DNA of 64,000 bases, from positions 8,851,353 to 8,915,352 of the forward strand of contig NC_045141.1 in the NCBI RefSeq assembly GCF_008831285.2, read 5' to 3'. Positions 41,148 through 53,230 of the stretch are shown piece by piece. The notes under the pieces are model-generated. The model did not search any database. It saw nothing but the letters and a program-made list of their open reading frames with translations, and had not been told where the DNA came from. A program made the translations under genes and the position numbers. The stretch is from Nymphaea colorata (lineage: Eukaryota; Streptophyta; Magnoliopsida; Nymphaeales; Nymphaeaceae). Numbering within the stretch: position 1 is the stretch's first letter; each line of letters opens with the position of its first letter.

Positions 41148-44100
41148 AGATGAGTTTGGGAAATTTTTTGGGCTTGTGAAGTTCCAACCCTAATCTCTCT
41201 ATCACTCACTACTGCTGCCCGCCGCCAGGCTGGTCTGTAGTCATGGCAGCATCTTCCTCGTCGACTGATAATGCTGATCAAACTGAAATCGGGGCTTATA
41301 GAACTAAGAATGTTCCCGTTCAGGACACTACTATTTGCCTTACCAAGGAGAACTACCTCCCGTGGTCGGCCGCTATGACTATGGGGATTGCTGCCCGCGG
41401 TCGGATTGCCTATATCAATGGAAGGAAACCTGAACCGGCGAGACACGTGGTGTGTGGACACTTGGTTTCTTGAGGATAATCAAGTAAACACTTGGATTTT
41501 CAACTCTATTTCCGCTGATATCCAACCCCTTAGTCTTCGGAAGAAGACTGCTAGAACATGTGGGTGATTTTAGAGAATATGTATGGCCAGAAGAAAAGGC
41601 TATCTGGACTTACCAACAAATGAAGACTGTCTATGAGCTTCGGCAAGGAACTTATATGTAGCAGATTACTATGGGGCTTTGAAAGCCAAGTGGGAGGATC
41701 TTGACTATTATTTTGATGTTACTTGGCACTGTCCCCAAGATCAGGCACTTTATGTAGCTAAAGAGTGGGAAAATGGGTGTTCCTCTTTTTAGTTGGTTTG
41801 AATGATGAGTTTGAAGGTGTTAGAAGCCAGATTTTGAATTCATGAGAAGTGCCGAGTATTGCAGATGTGTATTCTCATGTTGAAGTTGAAGAAAAGAGAA
41901 GACTGGTTACTACTGGGGGAAAGAGGGATCTCATGTCATATAATGAGAGATCTGCTCTTGTTAGTCATGGTCCTGGAGGCACTACTAGATCTCTTCGTAG
42001 ATGACTCACTACAAGAAGACTGGTCATACTGTGGATTTCTGTTGGGATCTTCATCAGAGAAAAAGGGTAACAAAGGGAGGTCTTCTAATGGGAAGTCGAC
42101 TGTGTTGAGGAAACAAAATCTAGTGGAGGAAAGGTCTCCATTTCTGCTGAACAGCTTCGTGAACTGAGGGCTTATCTGGGTCGGATCAATGTCAATCAGG
42201 TTGAGGCATTAGATGAGACAAAAGCTAATCAAGCTTTTGTCATTGTAGGGGATAAAGGTAACGCTTGTGTGGGAGAATGGATTGTGGACAGTGGTGCTAC
42301 TCACCACAGGACAGGTAACCCTAAATTGTTTCATGAGTATAAGCTATCTTTTGGAAGGGAATGAGTATCTCTCGTAGATGGTTCCTCTACCTTTGTGGCA
42401 GGAGAAGGGAGTCGTCCTTGTTGGACAAGTTTCATGTGCGAGGAGCATTACATGTCCCTCAACTTCCCTTAAATCTCTTGTCAGTTAGTAAACTTACTAA
42501 AGAGCTGAATTTTGAACTCATTTTTTTGCAAATCGTGTGTTTTGCAGGACTTGGCGACAGGGAAGAGGATTGGATTGGTTTGGTGTATGATAGCTTATAT
42601 CATCTTTCCATACACGTGGGCATGGCTCTTATGACAGCGATCAGCAAGACAAAAAAGTGAAGAAAGATTGTCTTCAGTCCTTCTTGTATAGGCATGAATG
42701 CCATGGGCATTTACCTTTTGGCATTTTGAAATAGTTGTTTCCCGATTTGTTTCCACTCTGAACTTGTCTTTGATTTCTTGTGATATATATCAGTTTGCCA
42801 AACATGTGAGGGCTTCGTACCATATTTCTACTAGTTGTGTTAATGAAGCTTTTTCTTGGTTCACTCGGATGTGTGGAGGCCTTTGGGAATTCATACCCTC
42901 AAGGTTTTCAATATTTTATAACTTTTATTGATGATTCTCTCGGACCACCTTTGTGTACTTGTTAAAAGATCGCAGTGAGATACCTCATATCATAGAGTCC
43001 TTCATTCTACTTGTGCAAACTCAATATGGTGGAACTGTTAAAACCTTTCGTTCAGATAATGCCCGTGAGTATATGTGTCAGTCAGTCGAGGATTTCCTTC
43101 GAAAAGGGGGATTGTTCATGAGACGTCCTGTAATTATACTCCCCCACAAAACGGGGTGGCTGAGAGGAAGAATCGCCAGCTCTTAATGTCACCAGAGCCC
43201 TTTTGTTTCAAGGAATCTTCCCAAACACTATTGGGGTGATGTAGTTCTTACTAATGCGTATCTCATCAACCGCATGCCCAGTCATGTGCTGAATGGTCGG
43301 ACTCCCCATTCTTTACTTCGGGAAGTCGTCAACCTTTTCTCCTCCCCCTCGTGTTTTTGGCTGTGTGTGTTTTATTCATGATCACATCCCAATGTTAAGA
43401 AACTTATCCCCGATCTATAAAGGGTGTGTTTGTTGGGTATTCTCCTACTCAGAAAAGGTATAGGTGTCTTGATCCTACCGCTGGTCGAGTTTATGTTACA
43501 AGGATGTTACATTCTTAGAACATGCCTCTTACTTTTGTAAGAATCCTCTTCAGAGGGAGAAGTCTGTGGTTAGGGAAGAGTATTCTCAGAGTCAGGAGAT
43601 TCAATTTACAGATTTTTTGGATACAAGAAAGAAGAACCTGAGAAGGAGGAAGGGTGTGACACCGGAACTGAGAAGGAAGGTCATGTTTGTTTGGACAGGT
43701 CTACTCTAGACGAGGTGCTCGGACAGATGAGGTAACTAATGGTGCGAGGTCTACTTCCAATCCCAATGCCATTCCTTCCTGGATGAACCAAGTCCTACCT
43801 TGAAGACTCAAGATGGGGTTGAAAAAGAAAATGAAGAACTTCTCATTGCCCTGAGAAATGAAGAACTTTTCTTTTTTTGGCTATGATTCTCAGGTCGTTG
43901 CTGAAGCTCAAAGTGATTCCAAGTGAGCTGATGCTATGAAAGAAGAAATGGAAGCTTGAGAAGAAACATGACATGGGAAGTTGTGAAGATTCCTGAGGCG
44001 GCTCACTTGGTTGGTTCCAAGTGGGTGTATACCATTAAGTATAAACCAGATGGAAGTGTTGAAAGATACAAAGTTCGTCTTGTGGCCAAGGGGTTTAGTA

Positions 44101-45245
44101 AAAATATGAGATTGATTACTTAAAGACTTTTGCTCTAGTTGCAAATGAAGACAGTTAGAGTTGTTATGTCCCTAGCTGTGATGAAAGAGTGGAGGATGTA
44201 CCAACTCGATGCTAAGAATGCTTTTCTCAATGGTGATCTCGAAGAAGAAGTGTATATGTGTATGCCCCCAGGATATGATGAACCAGAGAAATGTTGTAAG
44301 CTGAAAAAGGCCTTATGTGGCCTCAAGCAGTCGCCCAGAACATGGTTCAAACGACTCAGACGAAGAAACATGAAATCAAAATAACACATTATGAAGAAAA
44401 AAGAATGACTTTATGAAGAAAAAAAAAAAAAAAAAAAAAGTACTGCTGAATATCAAGATCTGCAACTGAGTATCTTAGAGATGCAGATCATACCTGTAAA
44501 AAGAAAAAAGATTGGGAGAGGTGATTGACCTTTAATGATATGAAAGATCTAGAGATGGAGTCTCTGAAAGAAGAAGATATCAACGTCTGGTTGGAAAGTT
44601 GATTTATCTTACCCTTATGAGACCAGATATCACTTTTGCGGTGAATGTACCGAGTCAATTCATGCATGTACCTACTGATGCACACCTGAAGGCTGTGGAT
44701 AGAATATTATGCTATTTGAAGAGAAATCCTGGCAAAGGACTCTTGTATGTGAAACAAGAGACTGTAGAAATCGAGGGGTATTCCGATGCAGTTGGGCAGG
44801 TTGTGCTGATACTAGACGGTCTACCACAGGGTATTGTGTCTACTTGGGAGGAAATCTTGTTGTCTGGAGGAGCAAGAGACAGGATGTGTATTCTCGATCT
44901 AGTGCTGAGGCAGAGTATAGAGCTATTGCTATGAGAGTGTTAGAGTTACTATGGCTAAAAATATTGCTGACTGATATCGGGATAGTGATTGAAGGACCTA
45001 TGAAGATGTACTGTGACAACAAGTCTACAATCAACTTAGCCAACAACCCTGTACTACCGACAAAACAAAGCATGTTAAGTTGACCGTCACTTCATTCGTA
45101 AAAGGATTGATGCTAAAGAGTTAGTCTTACCTTACATGAAGTCTGAAGACCAAGCTACTGATGTTCTGACGAACGCTCTATCTTCAACTTCGTTCGAGAG
45201 AAATGTATCCAAGTTGGCATGTTTGATATGTATGCCCAACTTGAA
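41148..45245 (+). mobile_element. Ty1/copia element with gag-pol, broken, no 3' LTR
   Basis: In order: gag from ATG 41243 (LTKENYLPWSAAMTMGI), frameshifted after about 75 codons; protease at about 42275-42320 with intact WIVDSGATHH; pre-integrase at 42430-42700 (LPLNLLSVSKLTKELNF); integrase pieces at 42840-43350; RT start at 43970-44390 (GSKWVYTIKYKPDGS, then [19 protein letters not shown], then [10 protein letters not shown]); RNaseH at 44599-45060 (MRPDITFAVNVPSQFMH, SRSSAEAEYRAIA, KMYCDNKSTINLANNPV). The palm part of RT holding the YVDD catalytic motif is missing between about 44390 and 44460, where a 21-base poly(A) tract lies. Many frameshifts and stops. The element ends near 45245 after the MFDMYAQLEE tail, without a polypurine tract or 3' LTR. 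Confidence 0.88.
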
Positions 45246-45317
45246 GAGAGTGTATATGCGTATGCCACCAGTCCAGAGCATTGTCAAGAGACTTGGGTGT
45301 GGGTACAGGTCAGTGCA

Positions 45318-45323
45318 TATATG

Positions 45324-45364
<41 letters not shown>
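45318..45364. repeat. (TA)n microsatellite
   Basis: About 20 uninterrupted ta units followed by further tatat words. Confidence 0.93.
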
Positions 45365-45369
<5 letters not shown>

Positions 45370-45456
45370 TACTCCCATTTATATATATGCTTATAGCTTA
45401 CCTCGCAGCTATGTGAGGAAGAAAATTTTATTTTCAAAAGAGAAATTAATTAGATG

Positions 45457-45765
45457 TCATGTCACACAGACTCTTCAAAAAAGAGGCCGCACCCATGTCA
45501 ACACGATGCTGGTGCTGGTGCAGCTCCAACACGCACCCCAACCGTGTCCTTGTGTCCTTTCTTATGCAAGTTCAAAATATTTTCCATTTTTTTGGTCTCC
45601 ATGTACCTTTCTTTCTTTATGTACAGTAATAAAAGTAAAAAGAAAGGACAGATTAAGCTAAGAAACAATCTAAAATTATATATATTATGAATACACACAT
45701 TTATATATATATATATATAATAAATATATTATATATATACAATTATACACCCTCGCCGCACCCTT
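45457..45765. mobile_element. MITE, CTATGTCAC family, 3'-truncated copy
   Basis: Matches the first 85% of the 40196-40542 MITE: catgtcacacagactcttca, then gctggtgctggtgca, tatgcaagttcaaaat, aataaaagtaaaaagaaag and acaccctcgccgcaccc. The right TIR is missing after about 45765. Flanking sequences at about 45400-45456 and 45800-45862 resemble each other (aagaaa.ttt..ttttc.aaa..agaaatta), suggesting local duplication of the host DNA. Confidence 0.75.
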
Positions 45766-45769
45766 GCTG

Positions 45770-46995
45770 ATTAACATGTATTCTCATTTAATTGTATTTA
45801 GCCACACAGATATATGGGGAAAAGAAATTTAAGTTTCCAAAACAGAAATTAGTTAGATGTTTTGCTAATTAAGCATGATGGTCTCTCCTCCCTCTCTCTC
45901 TCTGATGACCAAGAAAGAGTGAGTGAAACTCCCATTCCAAGATACTCAAGTTTCTAGAAAAGTATTAGTAAGATGATATGAAGTCATCTCTTCCAAATGA
46001 TATTTACTATTAAAAGTCTTACCAAAAAAAAGACCTGCACAACATTTTCTAAGGAAATGAACACTAAAAGATATTTAAGTCTAAAAAAAAAGAGTTAAAT
46101 AAGATGACCTAAATGCATCTCTAGCTCTCAACAATACAATAAAGACACTTGAAACAAACTTTTTAGCTGACACACAATCATAAGAACCCAAACTATTAAG
46201 TTAAGCTTATGAATTTGATGGTACACAAGAACCAGAAACACCCTATTCTCCTAAATCACAATTCACCTAGAGAAGTTTTGACTTTGCACACCTTGACTAA
46301 CCGCATAACATTAATCAATAAATCTAAAAAATGCATAGATACAAAAGAATCATCAATAAAGGAAATTAACAAATTTCAAGTAAAAACCGAGCTTTACGAA
46401 ACATATTGAGGTATATACAGCACTATCTTAAAGAACTATCTAAAGAGGAAGAGAGGTTGTAGCTCATATGAACATGTCCACAACATTAGGTCTGCCAAGC
46501 ACTGCTACTGTCATGGGAAACTTTAGGTAATTTATAAGCATCCACGTAGTCTAAGGCTCTCCAGAACCTAACGAAAGCTTAGCAGCTGATGTTCCCTTCA
46601 AAGCCAAAAAGGTTTCAAGTACACAGCCAACAAAATTTCAGCGAACTTAAGGCACAACCCCATCTCCACACTTAGGCAACCCAGGCTAGGGCTTTGAAAA
46701 ATCAGTAATAGAAATATAAAGAACATAATACATGTATAAACACTCCAAAATCTGCCACATAAGTGTCCATGTCGACCATAAATAGGACCTAGGCAGTCAT
46801 AAAGTAGTTACATAGTGTATGTGGCACCTCCTCTGGCTGCAACTTCATTCAGGTTGGCGCCACAAGCAAATGCCAGAAACCTTGTTCCTCTTTGTTTGAT
46901 ATGGCTAATTACCATTTTGTGCTGCTCAACTACCAGCCAATACGTACCCTTCAGTCCATCTCTTTAGGAGCCGAGTGCTAAGCATTGGCTGAGTT
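45770..46995. other. Noncoding DNA
   Basis: About 1.2 kb, AT-rich, with no protein motif and no repeat recognised apart from a short (ct)n at 45889-45904. Confidence 0.4.
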
Positions 46996-47003
46996 GTCTC
47001 TAC

Positions 47004-47394
47004 CATAGTCACAAATAACGTCTCGAGTTTTAAACATCGAGGTTTTCCTCGGGTATAATACGGAGAGCTTGAAAAAAGTGAAGAAAAAGGGGAAAATATG
47101 GTAAATTTTTAAAAATTTTAAAATACTAAAAATGGGGGGAAAATAAAATAAGTGAGAAACTAATAACACAAACATCACAAGATAAGTAGATTTGCAACAA
47201 ATAAAAAATAGAAAATGAAAAAAAATTGTTTGGCATTAAAAAAAAGTTAAAAAAACACGAAAAAACGCGTTAAAAATGTGTTTTTTTTCGTTTGTAACGT
47301 TTTTTTTTTAAAACCATGTTTTTTCTAAGTTTTAGGCGGCCATTTAATTTTTCACATTTTTCTTTTTGGAAAAAACGTGTTTTCTGTGACTATG
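47004..47394. mobile_element. MITE, CATAGTCAC family, 391 bp with target duplication
   Basis: Left catagtcaca and right tgtgactatg are exact inverse complements. They are flanked by a perfect 8-bp direct repeat gtctctac (46996-47003 and 47395-47402), the hAT-type duplication length. The body is A/T-rich with acgttt and aaaacg words in inverted arrangement. No coding capacity. A decayed relative is at 24602-24983. Confidence 0.92.
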
Positions 47395-47402
47395 GTCTCT
47401 AC

Positions 47403-48650
47403 TCATCATTGGCCTTCAATTGCCAACAAGTTTGTGCATATGCGCAGTTTTCATATTCCCACTTGGTCACCCATCTTCAGTCCCCACAAGCCAAGTTATG
47501 AGTTTCATCTGCTACACCACATGCTATCATGAATCATACCTCAATGTAGCATGGCCAAGCCCTTAGCACCAGGCCATGCCAACCTGCTAAGTCACTAACT
47601 TGCTATCAAATGGCCATTCCATCATTGGCCCAATTCAACATCTAATGTCCACCCCATTATTCCAAGTCTTTGCCAACTGCCTTCATGCTTGGCCTTCTCA
47701 TAGGTGTTGCGGGTGCTACATTCTCAAGTGCCTTAGTGTATGTCACTAGAGAACTAGATGGAGCCGAGGCAATGAGTAGACCATAGAGCTTAGGCATGCC
47801 TAGGCTGGAGTAAGCACTCTAAATGAAAAAAGATAAAAAATAAAAATGTAAAAGCTAATAAAATGCAACCAAAATATTATTATATACAGTCACATATATA
47901 AACATATGCATTATTATATACAGTCACAGAAAGACTGACAAAATAATACAAAACTAAAGATCGTTAAATAATACAAAATTTACATCAGGTCTCTCTCTCT
48001 CTCTCTCTCTCTGGTTGGTCCACCAAAGCTATTGTGATAGACACCAAAGCTGCTTGCTTGTAATTGTGTCTCACTGAAGGATCTATAACTTAGTGGAAGG
48101 GTTGAAAGGGGAGAGGAAACGGACATTGGCCACCGACAACTTCTTGTTAAGATAAAGGTAACTCGCTTTGGATTGGGTCTAACCTAAACCCAATCCAAAA
48201 TGTACTGTCATGTGTCTGCGTTGTGGTTTTGGTGCATCAATGCAGGTACTAGAGCCTTATCAGTTATCTCAGATTCTCATACCCATGTTACATGGACAAA
48301 ACTTAGTTTGTCAACTGAAATGCATAGGCTACTAGCATCTAGGCACTTAGCAGCATTCTACGCACTTTCAAATGGTAGTACTACATGCTAGCTTAGCTAT
48401 CAGCTAGGTTTACTTTGCTACTTATCCAATACTACGAGACCTATATCTGCACTGAATCCTATCAATACATAACTTTAGACAAAATCTTACTTGTGCATGA
48501 CTTTATCACAAATTTACAATTAACGAGGAGCCTAGTGATGTGAACCTACTCAAGGCTCTATCAGCTCCACCTGCCTTGGTCAGCAAAGGGCATACACCCA
48601 GGGATGACGCACCAACTCACCTCGTAGAGGCTATGGATAGTAGCTGCAAC
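47403..48650. other. Noncoding DNA
   Basis: Low-information sequence with a (ct)n tract at about 47992-48012. No gene recognised. Confidence 0.4.
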
Positions 48651-48659
48651 CCATCAGTT

Positions 48660-49560
48660 GGCTGGCCAGAATGTCACGACCAAGAGATATGTTGAGGACC
48701 CAGACCCTAAAGCCGGTGGAACCGCTGCCCTAAGCCAAATCCTCTACCCAAGATCACTCAGGGTAGCCTACGGACCGACTCCTAAGACTCAAGACACTAA
48801 AAACAACAACAAAGTAAATAACCCGCTGGACAGAAACCCCGGCTTGACTCTACCTTGGGACAAGGATACAGGTATGGTTAACCCAATCCCGGTTTTAGAC
48901 CTACTACAAGCACTAGGAGGGAAGGGTGACACGACTGCGAGGGACATGGGATCCACTCACGACTCACAAGACTTGACCCAAACAAACTTACAGAATCGTA
49001 GACTACCGAATGAGGAGGGTAGTCTACCACGGTGAAGGGTGACGGGGGCGGAAGCTGCTGGAGATGGAGCACGGCCCTCCTGGCCAGGGTAGCACTGACG
49101 CCGTTGTGGCTCAACCTGCCTGGCCGAGGACGATGCTGCTGCTGCGAAGGCTCGGCCCGCCTGTCCGAGGATGCTGCCGATGGTGCCTCAAGAGATTCGA
49201 CCTGCTTGGCCGAGGGTGACGCTGGAGCATGATCCGAGAAGCTCGACCCACCGGGTCGAGTGCACCGAAGGGGCGAGGACGTTGCGTCTAGGGTGGCCGC
49301 TACCGCTATGGGCCACGATTGGCCTTGGTGCAGTGTTGACAACGGGGGCGTGGTGGCGACGGAGTCGGCCCGCCTGGCCGAGGTCGCCGAGATGTCTGCG
49401 ACGAAGGTTCGGCAACGGGTGCGGAGAGACCGCGAGGGAGAGTTGCCAACGGTGGCGAGGGCACCTACGTTTTTCGGCCCGCCTGGGGAAGATGATGGAG
49501 TTTGGTGTCGGCCTGCCTGGCTGATGTTGGTGGTGTAGGGAGGTTGGCTGGGACAATGGC
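48660..49560. repeat. GC-rich block with repeated cggcccgcctggccgagg-like motif
   Basis: A sharply GC-rich stretch (strongest 49030-49560) in an AT-rich window. A roughly 18-base motif, variants of cggcccgcctggccgagg, recurs in one orientation at about 49112, 49153, 49196, 49374, 49473 and 49508. Overlapping open frames occur on both strands but share no recognisable domain, and frame openness here follows from base composition. It may be part of an LTR or leader of an unlisted retroelement, or a captured genic CpG-rich segment. I assign no function. Confidence 0.5.
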
Positions 49561-49724
49561 CGCGGGGTTATATGCAGCCGACACTTACTAGCCTTGGAGG
49601 GAACCTAGCTACAAGACTCCAAGGCGAGGGGGCTAATCTAGGAGTTAATACTTTGGCTCGGATGAGGAGGAAGGGATTAATGGCTAAGAGAGGGGATTAC
49701 GAAGAAGAAGGAAGAGACATTGTC

Positions 49725-49924
49725 ACATAAAACAAGTATTATTTGAAAAAAACACGTATAATACCTGAGAAATAAGTCAGTCGTATAAAACGGCAATTAG
49801 ATGCATCATTTAAAAAAAAACGTCAGAAAATAAAAAACGTGAAAAAACGCATATTATACGCATTTTTTTCATATTTTTTAAATATTTTTTATTTTTTTAT
49901 AATTTTTAGGATTTATTAAATGTT
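49725..49924. repeat. A/T-rich tract with acg-tat inverted words
   Basis: Contains acgtataatacc, cgtataaaacggc and gcatattatacgc in inverted arrangement, recalling the body of the CATAGTCAC MITEs. No ends were found, so it is listed only as a possible relative. Confidence 0.3.
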
Positions 49925-52039
49925 TTAAGTTTTTTTAAAAGTTTGCGGAGATTTTCCTAAGATATACAACTTTGCCGTATTATAACTGAGAAATTCTTCG
50001 CCATATAATACCCATACACGATATATGTGACAATAGTTCAAAGGGAGAGTGAATGGCACTGATTCTAGCTCTATATGTTGAGAAAAATATCTCATATGAC
50101 ACAAACCTATTGGTTGCCTTATATTTCTAGTGGATCTTCTAAGGTTGTCTTCATTTGAAGTAGATTTTTGTGGAAATTGAAGTTCAAGAGTTTCATTGGT
50201 GTTTTTCTTCACCAATGTTTTGTTTTCGGTTTCTTCTATGATATGTAATTATGTCTTCGGATACCCCACCATCATTTATATCATTAATATTACTATCATC
50301 ATACATTTCATCATCAAGTTGGGAGAGATACTTGATTAAAAAAGAATACTTGTTGTTTTGTGGTTCTTTACATTTTTCAAATCTATTTTCTTCTTCATTA
50401 AATTTTACGTTTATTAAAGCTATGAGTTTGTCTTTGATTGGATCATAGCATTTCTAGTCTTTTTTTTGTCTCAGAATAACCAATAAAGGCACATGCATTA
50501 ACCTTTGAACTAGTTTGTTGGTCTTGTCATTTAAGACAAAACATTTGCATCTAAAAATTCGAAGTCTATTGAAATCGAGTTCATATTTAAATAATTTTTC
50601 AAAAGGAGTTGTATTCTTTAAAACTTTTAAAGACATCTTATTTATGAGATAACAGAAGCAAGGGCTGCTTCAGCCCAAAAGTTTTTAGGTATATTTTTTG
50701 CAATAAGTAAGGTTCTTATTGTTTCCACTATGTGTCTATGTTTTCTTGTAGAAAGTCTATTTTGTGGAGGTATTCTTATATACAATTTTTGATGAACTAT
50801 TCTATAGTTTTCAAATATCTTTTAAATTTATTTGAAATATATCACCTCCAGAATCGGTTATTGGGATTTTTAATTTAGCGTCAAATTGCGTTTTTGCCAA
50901 GTTTTGAAAGTTTTTGAACACGTCAAATACTTCAGATTTGAATCTTAGAAATATCTCCAACAATACTAATGAAATTATCAACAAAGATCACATAATAAGA
51001 TAACTCTCCTTTTGACATAATAGGAGAAGACCCCCATACATCAGAATGAACAAGCTCAAAGGGCATTGAAGAAAAGAAACTTCTTTGTCCAAAAGATAAA
51101 GATTTCGTTTTCCCATGTATGCAATCATTACATTTAACATTCTCAATACAAAAATCCTTGAAAGGGTGTCATTATAAATAATTTTCTGATATTTAAATAA
51201 CATAATCTTTGATGTCAAACATTGATGTTAACATTTTTGATGTGGTCCCAAAAGTTTTCTTTGGTAACACATATATTGCTAATAGAGTAAATATCTCCCT
51301 TTTTAAAACTTTCCCCAATCAATCTCTCGGTTTATTGATCCTATACCAAACATTTACTTGATGAGAAAACCATATCAAAACCAAAATCTAAAATTTGAGA
51401 GACAGAAAGTAAGTTAAGATTAAGTTTAGGAACAAACTAACTTTTGATATAAAGAATTTTTTTATTTCTTCAAATTCTTTTTCAAAATTTCCAACTTTTT
51501 TAACATTCAAAGATGTTCTATCGGCGGTAAATACATTTGATTCTTTTTTTGCTTGTTCAAACTTGGTCAAAGAGGATATATTAGGTGTCATATGAATGAA
51601 GCACTGGAATCTAAAAGCCAATGGACCATACTAGGAGTGTTGGAGGTGGATGTCGTTGTTGCTGGAGCTCCGGAATTTGACTCCTTTAACATATGTTGAA
51701 GAGTCGTCATAATTTGGTTTAATGTTAAGGAGATTGATACAAGATCACATCCTTCATCTTGAACATTTACAATCTCCTTGAGAGCTTGATCAAATTGTCT
51801 AAGATTGTGTTGCCCACCTTGAGAATACGAGTCTCCTCCTTTATAAAATTCCCTCCATAGCCGTTTGATGGGCTGGAAATGTACTGTAGCGGAGGAGAAA
51901 AAATTCAAACTTTCAAAATATTTCTCATCCATCAAACATGGCATAATTTTTTTGACCGTTGGTGGTGATTCCGGAAATATATTTTTGGGAAAATTTTTCC
52001 AGCTAGAGGGGTGGAAAAATTTTTTCAGAAATTTTTTTT

Positions 52040-52540
52040 TGACCGTTGGAGGAAGGAGGAAGAATGGATGGGGAGGAAAAAGAAGGGAAGAAGGGAATGA
52101 GGGAGGAAGAAGAAGGGAAGGAGAAGAAGGGAGGAAGGGAAGGAGGGAGGAGGAAGAAGGGAAGAAAGGAGGAGGAGGGAGGAAAGAAGAAGAGAAGGAG
52201 GGAGGAGGAAGAAGAAGGGAGGAAGAAAAAGGGAAGAAGGCAAGAAAGGAGGAGGAAGAAGGGAGCGAAGGAGGAAGAAGAAGGGAAGGAGGAAGGAGGA
52301 AGGAAGAAGAAGGGAAGAAGGGAAGGAGAAGAAGAGAAGAAGGAAGGAAGAGAAGAAAGGAAGAAGGAAGGAGGAGGAAGAAGAAGGAAGAAGGGAAGGA
52401 GAAGAAAGAAGAAGGAAGGAAGGAGAAGAAGGAAGAAGAGAAGAAGGGAAGGGAAGGAGAAGAAGGGAAGAAGGAAGGATTTCACACGAAGGGGAAAGAG
52501 GAAGAAGAAGGAAGGAAGGAGGGAGGAGGACAATGCTGCA
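52040..52540 (+). repeat. Polypurine tract (GGAAGA-like), left arm
   Basis: About 500 bases almost purely G and A on the plus strand (ggaggaagaagggaagga variants). Long frames across it on either strand are artefacts of composition. Together with the opposite-polarity tract at 53015-53230 it forms a loose inverted repeat around the NF-YB fragment. Confidence 0.95.
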
Positions 52541-52694
52541 AAAGGAAGAAGGGGTTTGGTTTCCCCTCCGTAATTAACCTCTGGCCTGGTCTGTTGCCCG
52601 CCGGCGCTCCTCCGACTAAGGACCCACCTTTTCTGGCCACCAGAATCTGATAGCTCCCTACCATCCTTCCCGTCTGCTCGTACATAACCCCTCC

Positions 52695-52930
52695 CTAATT
52701 CTGGCCCACCATCATCATCGGCATGCCCCCATAAACCCCACCACCCCCAAACCCATTCTGCACCGTCTCCTTTGCATCCTTGGAGATCTTGGCGTTCGCC
52801 TGCAACGTCTTCTTCATGATCCTACTCACGTTCGCGATGGGTAGGAACCTGTCCTGTTCCCTCGGTGACAGCTCACTGCTCCCTCCCCCGCCTCCCTGGC
52901 CTCCTCCGGACTCATTGCTGAATCCGCCAT
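52695..52930 (-). pseudogene. NF-YB (CCAAT-binding HAP3) fragment inside the TIR element
   Basis: NF-YB is the histone-fold subunit of the NF-Y CCAAT-box factor. On the minus strand the start ATGGCGGATTC (MADS) is at 52930-52928. After a small frame change, [15 protein letters not shown] and then [20 protein letters not shown], then [16 protein letters not shown]: the N-terminal tail and first helices of the domain (usual text has [19 protein letters not shown]). The next residues jump straight to [15 protein letters not shown], a Gly/Met-rich C-terminal tail, and a stop at 52695. The main part of the histone fold (the CVSEFISFIT..DLLWAM segment) is thus deleted. DNA binding or NF-YC pairing is not expected. 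The fragment is GC-rich, unlike the surrounding copia DNA. Confidence 0.85.
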
Positions 52931-53014
52931 CGCCGCCGCTTCCGACCGATTGACCACTCCCGTCAATCGTTCCACCACAAAAATTATAGCAAATAAAAGG
53001 ATATTTCCTCTTCC

Positions 53015-53230
53015 CTCCCAAACCCCTTCCTTCCTCCTCCTCCTTCTTCCTCTTCCTCCCTTCTCTTCCATTCTTCCTCCTTCCTCTCCTCCTTCTTCCT
53101 CTTCCTCCCTTCTCTTCCATTCTTCCTCCTTCCTCCCTCCTCCTCCTTCTTCCTCCCTTCTCTTCCATTCTTCCTCCTTCCTCCCTCGCTCCCTTCTTCC
53201 TCCTCCCTCCTTCCCTCCTTCCTCTTCTTC
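53015..53230 (+). repeat. Polypyrimidine tract, right arm
   Basis: About 215 bases nearly all C and T on the plus strand, with a tandem unit of about 50 bases (cctcccttctcttccattct...) repeated roughly three times between 53050 and 53180. Complementary in character to the left polypurine arm. Confidence 0.93.

Noticed and set aside
48658-49035. Open frame of about 125 codons as a gene
   Set aside because: No domain, low-complexity ends, overlapping open frames on the other strand; attributed to base composition.
52003-52650. Long open frames of Glu/Lys/Gly/Arg or Ser/Leu/Phe/Pro on both strands
   Set aside because: They are translations of a nearly pure polypurine tract, open in several frames at once, with no domain.
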